Source: Pseudomonadota bacterium
Lineage (GTDB): Bacteria; Pseudomonadota; Alphaproteobacteria; Acetobacterales; Acetobacteraceae
Reading direction: 5' to 3'
DNA length: 8,726 bases
Assembly: GCA_021807975.1 (NCBI GenBank)
Contig: JAKBCJ010000182.1
Span: forward strand, 1 to 8,726
In this document: positions 5,640 to 8,726 of the stretch, one piece after another
Layout of the letters: the number at the start of each line of letters is the position of its first letter
Position numbering within the stretch: position 1 is the stretch's first letter
Made by a program: the position numbers and the translations under genes
Notes under the pieces: model-generated
Databases searched by the model: none
What the model was told of the DNA's origin: nothing
Seen by the model: the letters and a program-made list of their open reading frames with translations, nothing else

Positions 5640-7379
5640 TCAATAAACGTCGCGCAGATAGCGGCCATCGCGGCGGATCGCGTCGAGTTCGGCCTTCGCG
5701 CTGGCCTGATCCTGATTGCCCTGGTCGGCCAGGATGCGCAGCACGGTGGCATGCACATCCTTCGCCATCGCGCTGGCGTCGCCGCAGACGTAAAGCGCCG
5801 CACCGTCCTTCAGCCACGCATAGAGATCGGCGCGCTTGTCCCAAAGCATATCCTGGACGTAGCGCTTTTCCGGCTGGTCGCGCGAAAACGCGAGGTCCAG
5901 GCGGGTGAGAAGACCGCTTTTGCGCCAATCCTGCAGTTCGAGCTGATACAGGAAATCGTGTGTGTAGTGACGGTGTCCGAATACCAGCCAGTTGCGGCCG
6001 GGGGCGCCGACGGCCTCGCGTTCTTGCAGAAAACCGCGGAACGGCGCGAGGCCGGTGCCGGGTCCGACCATGACGATCGGACGGGCGCTATCAGCGGGAA
6101 GCCGGAAGTGCGGGTTGGACCGGTGGAAGACCTTCAGCTTGTCGCCCTCGCGGTGGCGGGCGACGATGTCGAGCGAGGCTACTCCCCGGCGCTCGCGGCC
6201 ATGCGTGGTGTATCGCAAGCCGGCAACCAGCAGGTGGGCTTCCTCGCCCACGGCCTTGCGGCTGGAGGCAACCGAGTAATAGCGCGGCGCCAGGGGGCGA
6301 AGCAGCGCGGTCAATTGGTCCGCCGACAGCCGGCCCGGCGCGAGTTCCAAAAGATCAACGATCTGGCGCCCCGCGGCCCAGTCGGCGGGCGGTGGCTGGA
6401 TACCGGTGTCGCGGGCGAAGTCCTCGATCTGCTGGCCGGTGAGGGTGGCGATGTCGAGCTGGTGGGTCAGGGCTGCGAGAAGTGTGTCGTTGCCGGACAG
6501 GCCGGCGGCTTGCAGCACGGCATCGACCTGTGCCGGGTCGTTGGACGGGACGATACCCAGGGAATCCCCCGGCTCGTAGGCAATCGCGGAACCTTCCAGC
6601 GAAATCGCGATATGATGGGTGTCGGAAGTGGACCGGCTGCCGGTCAAACGCACATGTTCGGTGATTTCGGCCTCGAACGGGTGTGTACGGCTGGCCGATT
6701 CGGTCCCAGGGCGGGCGAAATCGACATGGATCACGGACGCTGAGGTGTCCTTGACGCCGACTTCCGCATTCAGCCGATCCAGCGTTGAGTCGATCCAGCC
6801 AGTCGCTGAGGTTGCAAAATCCAGGTCGCAATCGATGCGGTCGGCGATGCGGATGCCGCCGAGTGCCGAGAGGCGTTCGTCGATCGCGCGGCCGATCTGG
6901 CAGAACTGGACGTAAGCGCGGTCGCCCAGGGCAAGAACGGCGAAGCGGGTCTTTTCGAACCGAGGCGCATCATCCGCCATCAGGCCTTCAAAGAAGTCGA
7001 TGGCACGTTGCGGCGGGTCGCCTTCGCCCCAGGTGGACGCGACGATCAGCAGATTTTCGGTCGCGGCGGCTTGCTCGGGAGTAACGTCCGCCATGTCAAC
7101 GACCTTGGGCGCGAAGCCCAGCTTGGCCGCGGCCTTGCGTGCCTGTGCGGCCAGCGCTTCGGCATTGCCCGATTCAGTGCCGAACAGGATGGTCAACGGG
7201 GCGCGCTTGGCCGCCGGTGCCGCGGGAACGGCGGGTTCCGGATTATTTGCGGCCTGGATACCGGCGAGATAGCCGGACAGCCAGGCCCGTTGCTCTGGCG
7301 TGGTGACCGAGATGACCCGGTTGAGGGCGGCGATATGCTCATCCGCGAATGGCGCGGTAGCGGGTAACATGGGTGGCAT
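5640..7379 (-). CDS. cysJ: NADPH sulfite reductase flavoprotein, alpha subunit CysJ
   Basis: CysJ passes electrons from NADPH through FAD and FMN to CysI. From this start it is 579 aa (E. coli 599). Domains in order: an N-terminal helix segment with TPEQRAWLSGYLAG (27-40); a flavodoxin-like FMN domain from LTILFGTESGNAE (62-74) with STWGEGDPP (115-123); a connecting domain; the FAD-binding RYYSVASS (366-373); the NADPH-binding GPGTGLAPFRG (439-449) and CGDASAMAKDV (532-542); and the C-terminal aromatic Y579 in LRDVY that stacks on FAD. I chose the ATG at 7377-7379 because an AAGGA site (7386-7390) lies six bases ahead of it, touching the cobA stop codon. An ATG at 7395-7397 would give 585 aa and an 8-bp overlap with cobA but has no ribosome-binding site. 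Tight spacing to cobA indicates one transcript. Confidence 0.97.
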   Translation of the reverse strand: MPPMLPATAPFADEHIAALNRVISVTTPEQRAWLSGYLAGIQAANNPEPAVPAAPAAKRAPLTILFGTESGNAEALAAQARKAAAKLGFAPKVVDMADVTPEQAAATENLLIVASTWGEGDPPQRAIDFFEGLMADDAPRFEKTRFAVLALGDRAYVQFCQIGRAIDERLSALGGIRIADRIDCDLDFATSATGWIDSTLDRLNAEVGVKDTSASVIHVDFARPGTESASRTHPFEAEITEHVRLTGSRSTSDTHHIAISLEGSAIAYEPGDSLGIVPSNDPAQVDAVLQAAGLSGNDTLLAALTHQLDIATLTGQQIEDFARDTGIQPPPADWAAGRQIVDLLELAPGRLSADQLTALLRPLAPRYYSVASSRKAVGEEAHLLVAGLRYTTHGRERRGVASLDIVARHREGDKLKVFHRSNPHFRLPADSARPIVMVGPGTGLAPFRGFLQEREAVGAPGRNWLVFGHRHYTHDFLYQLELQDWRKSGLLTRLDLAFSRDQPEKRYVQDMLWDKRADLYAWLKDGAALYVCGDASAMAKDVHATVLRILADQGNQDQASAKAELDAIRRDGRYLRDVY

Positions 7380-7389
7380 CTCGATTCCT

Positions 7390-8214
7390 TCAGCCATTTG
7401 CCCGGACGGGCGCGGTCCGCGGCTCGACGGTCATGGGTTCGGTTTGCTGCCAGTCCGAGACCAGCGGGCGCAGCCCGATGGTTGGGCCGACCAGGATCAG
7501 CGTCGGGGCGTCCGCCGGGATACTCGCGACGGCCGAGGCGGCTTCGGCGAGGGTGCAAATACGGACGTCCTGGTTCGGGCAGGTGGCGTTGCCAATCAGG
7601 GCCATCGGTTCGGATGGCGCACGTCCGGCCTGGATCAGGCGCTCGGCGATTTGGGCGATGCGCCGCCGCGCCATGTAGAACACAAGGACCTCGGAACCGC
7701 GGGACAGAGCCGCCCAATCCACATTGGCCAGTTCGCCGCTGGAGTCGTGGCCGGTCGCGAAGGCGACGCTGCGTGCCAGCCTGCGGTGTGTCAGAGGGAT
7801 ACCGGCAGCGGCGGTGCCGCCGATGCCGGCACTGATTCCGGGCACGATGCGGAACGGAATGCCGGCAGCCGCGAGGGCCAAAGCCTCCTCGCCACCGCGG
7901 CCGAACACTAACGGGTCGCCGCCTTTCAGGCGCACAACCCGCAAACCCTGCCGCGCGAGCTGTATCAGCCGGTCGTTGATGCGCAGTTGCTGGGTGCGAA
8001 TACCGCCGGCGCGCTTGCCTGCCATCTCCATCCGAGCGGCTGGGGCCATTGAGAGGATTGCGTCGGAGATGAGTGCATCGTGAAGGACCACATCGGCCTG
8101 ACCGAGGGCATAAGCGGCGTGCAGTGTCAGTAGGCCGGGGTCGCCGGGACCGGCGCCCACCAGCCATACGGAGCCAGGGTCGAAAGCTGGTCCGGTCAGA
8201 CCGGGAAAATCCAT
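7390..8214 (-). CDS. cobA: Uroporphyrinogen-III C-methyltransferase (SUMT)
   Basis: SUMT adds two methyl groups from S-adenosylmethionine to uroporphyrinogen III, giving precorrin-2, the branch point for siroheme and cobalamin. The 274-aa length fits a stand-alone SUMT, without the dehydrogenase/ferrochelatase half found in fused CysG. Family motifs are VGAGPGDPGLLT (19-30) for cofactor binding, RLKGGDPLVFGRGGEE (95-110), VPGISAGIGGTAAAGIPLTHR (124-144) and FYMARRR (179-185). It is the first gene of the operon with cysJ and cysI, so its likely job is siroheme supply for CysI rather than vitamin B12. The enzyme that turns precorrin-2 into siroheme is not in the window. The ATG at 8212-8214 has a GAGG about 11 bases upstream. 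The symbol cysG is also used for such genes. Confidence 0.95.
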   Translation of the reverse strand: MDFPGLTGPAFDPGSVWLVGAGPGDPGLLTLHAAYALGQADVVLHDALISDAILSMAPAARMEMAGKRAGGIRTQQLRINDRLIQLARQGLRVVRLKGGDPLVFGRGGEEALALAAAGIPFRIVPGISAGIGGTAAAGIPLTHRRLARSVAFATGHDSSGELANVDWAALSRGSEVLVFYMARRRIAQIAERLIQAGRAPSEPMALIGNATCPNQDVRICTLAEAASAVASIPADAPTLILVGPTIGLRPLVSDWQQTEPMTVEPRTAPVRANG

Positions 8215-8231
8215 CGCGTGTGTTGCCTCGA

Positions 8232-8250
8232 GGCGCCCGAAAGGGGTGCC
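8232..8250 (-). repeat. Hairpin in the cobA 5' leader
   Basis: GGCGCCC (8232-8238) and GGGTGCC (8244-8250) can pair at six of seven positions around a five-base loop. It lies between the predicted cobA transcription start and its ribosome-binding site. An alternative, overlapping inverted repeat, GGTGC-C-GCACC (8245-8255), would exclude it. No U-run follows, so a simple terminator is unlikely. Any regulatory role is speculative. Confidence 0.35.
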
Positions 8251-8285
8251 GCACCTGTTGAAAGAGGATATTTTTCGCTAAAATG

Positions 8286-8295
8286 CAATATATTG
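8286..8295. promoter_or_regulatory. Perfect 10-bp palindrome at the predicted cobA start point, candidate operator
   Basis: CAATATATTG is its own reverse complement and lies just downstream of the predicted -10 element of the cobA-cysJ-cysI promoter. A second, overlapping inverted repeat is AATATA (8287-8292) with TATATT (8299-8304). A palindrome across the start point fits a repressor operator, for example for a sulfur- or cysteine-responsive regulator, but no regulator gene is in the window. The AT-rich setting raises the chance of coincidence. Confidence 0.4.
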
Positions 8296-8296
8296 A

Positions 8297-8325
8297 GGTA
8301 TATTTAGATTTATTTTTGTTTTCAA
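8297..8325 (-). promoter_or_regulatory. Candidate sigma-70 promoter for cobA-cysJ-cysI
   Basis: On the minus strand TTGAAA (8320-8325) and TATACC (8297-8302) are exactly 17 bp apart inside an AT-rich island that contrasts with the GC-rich surroundings. Transcription would begin near 8290, about 75 bases before the cobA ATG. No comparable promoter is evident ahead of cysJ or cysI, so this should serve the whole operon. Confidence 0.55.
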
Positions 8326-8368
8326 CTCCGAAAAAGGGTCGGGACTTCCACTTCCGTGGTTGGCGGGA

Positions 8369-8374
8369 TAAAAT
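8369..8374 (+). promoter_or_regulatory. Possible -10 element for the malic enzyme gene
   Basis: TAAAAT lies about 70 bp ahead of the malic enzyme ATG and matches the -10 consensus at five of six positions. I could not find a good -35 hexamer at the right distance, so this is weak. Confidence 0.25.
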
Positions 8375-8443
8375 TTAACCTTGTGTTGCCACCGCGCGGC
8401 CACGCCACCATGGTGCGACCTAGAACCGACACGGGCTGAGAAA

Positions 8444-8726
8444 ATGATGGACGATGATTTCCGTAAGGCCGCGCTCGACTACCACCGGCTTCCCCGGCCT
8501 GGAAAACTCGCGATCGAGCCAACCAAGCGTATGGCCACGCAGCGCGACCTGGCGCTGGCATATTCGCCGGGCGTGGCGGCGGCTTGCGAGGCTATCAAGG
8601 CCGATCCGAACGCGGCTTACGACTACACGACACGGGGCAACTTGGTCGGTGTAATTTCTAACGGCACCGCCGTTTTGGGTTTGGGCAACATCGGGGCACT
8701 GGCCGGCAAGCCGGTGATGGAGGGCA
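8444..8726 (+). CDS. maeB: Malic enzyme, N-terminal part (cut by window edge)
   Basis: The open frame starts at ATG 8444 (or the adjacent ATG at 8447) and runs off the right edge after 94 codons. The sequence MMDDDFRKAALDYHR, then KLAIEPTKRMATQRDLALAYSPGVA split at about residues 22-46, and GNLVGVISNGTAVLGLGNIGALAGKPVMEG at the end match the N-terminus of the large bacterial malic enzymes. These oxidatively decarboxylate malate to pyruvate, usually with NADP, and often carry a C-terminal phosphotransacetylase-like domain that would lie outside the window. YSPGVA and the NGTAVLGLGNIG stretch are family hallmarks. The ribosome-binding site is weak (GAG at 8438-8440). The gene is divergent from the cobA operon with 229 bp between them, and no functional link to sulfur metabolism is evident. 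NADP rather than NAD specificity is inferred from the family type. Confidence 0.93.
   Translation, partial: MMDDDFRKAALDYHRLPRPGKLAIEPTKRMATQRDLALAYSPGVAAACEAIKADPNAAYDYTTRGNLVGVISNGTAVLGLGNIGALAGKPVMEG

Noticed and set aside
5751..6743. A 330-codon plus-strand open frame
   Set aside because: It is antisense to cysJ, with no ribosome-binding site or domain signature, and is explained by codon bias of the real gene.
7380..7397. The ATG at 7395-7397 as the cysJ start
   Set aside because: It lacks a ribosome-binding site, whereas the ATG at 7377-7379 has AAGGA at an ideal distance. The difference is six residues.
7193..8254. A 353-codon minus-strand open frame
   Set aside because: It is another frame of cobA and the start of cysJ. 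It is rich in arginine and proline with no family resemblance.

Overview
The window looks like ordinary chromosomal DNA from a motile, GC-rich alphaproteobacterium, most likely a Rhodospirillales-type organism. This inference rests on four things: a single-domain rod protein FlgJ with no muramidase half, a small FlgN-like gene in the same operon, a DksA that has lost most of its zinc-finger cysteines, and flagellar control signals of the sigma-54 and possibly CtrA type. No species can be named from the sequence alone.

Layout: bases 1-2909 are a leftward (minus-strand) flagellar block, flgI > flgJ > flgN-like > fliG, followed by the first codons of another gene cut by the window edge. The first three genes are joined by 4-bp ATGA stop/start overlaps. 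fliG follows after an 88-bp gap that holds a near-match to a CtrA box. A full-consensus sigma-54 promoter lies about 20 bp ahead of the flgI GTG start, with two CGGCA-N5-TGC half-dyads behind it that could be enhancer sites. The 305-bp divergent region 2910-3214 also carries a sigma-70-like promoter for dksA, the rightward stringent-response regulator (3215-3631).

Bases 3632-3850 separate the convergent dksA and cysI genes and hold a 114-bp element with perfect 13-bp terminal inverted repeats, resembling a MITE or IS remnant. Bases 3851-8214 are a leftward sulfur-assimilation operon, cobA (SUMT) > cysJ > cysI. CobA methylates uroporphyrinogen III toward siroheme. CysI carries siroheme and a 4Fe-4S cluster and reduces sulfite to sulfide. 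CysJ feeds it electrons from NADPH through FAD and FMN. An AT-rich segment upstream of cobA holds a good promoter and a perfect 10-bp palindrome at the predicted start point. Divergently, at 8444, a malic enzyme gene begins and runs off the right edge.

I saw no CRISPR array, tRNA, rRNA, intact transposase or phage gene, and no evidence of a previously undescribed multi-gene system. The points most worth checking are regulatory (flgI and cobA promoters), the 13-bp-IR element, and the one-cysteine DksA.
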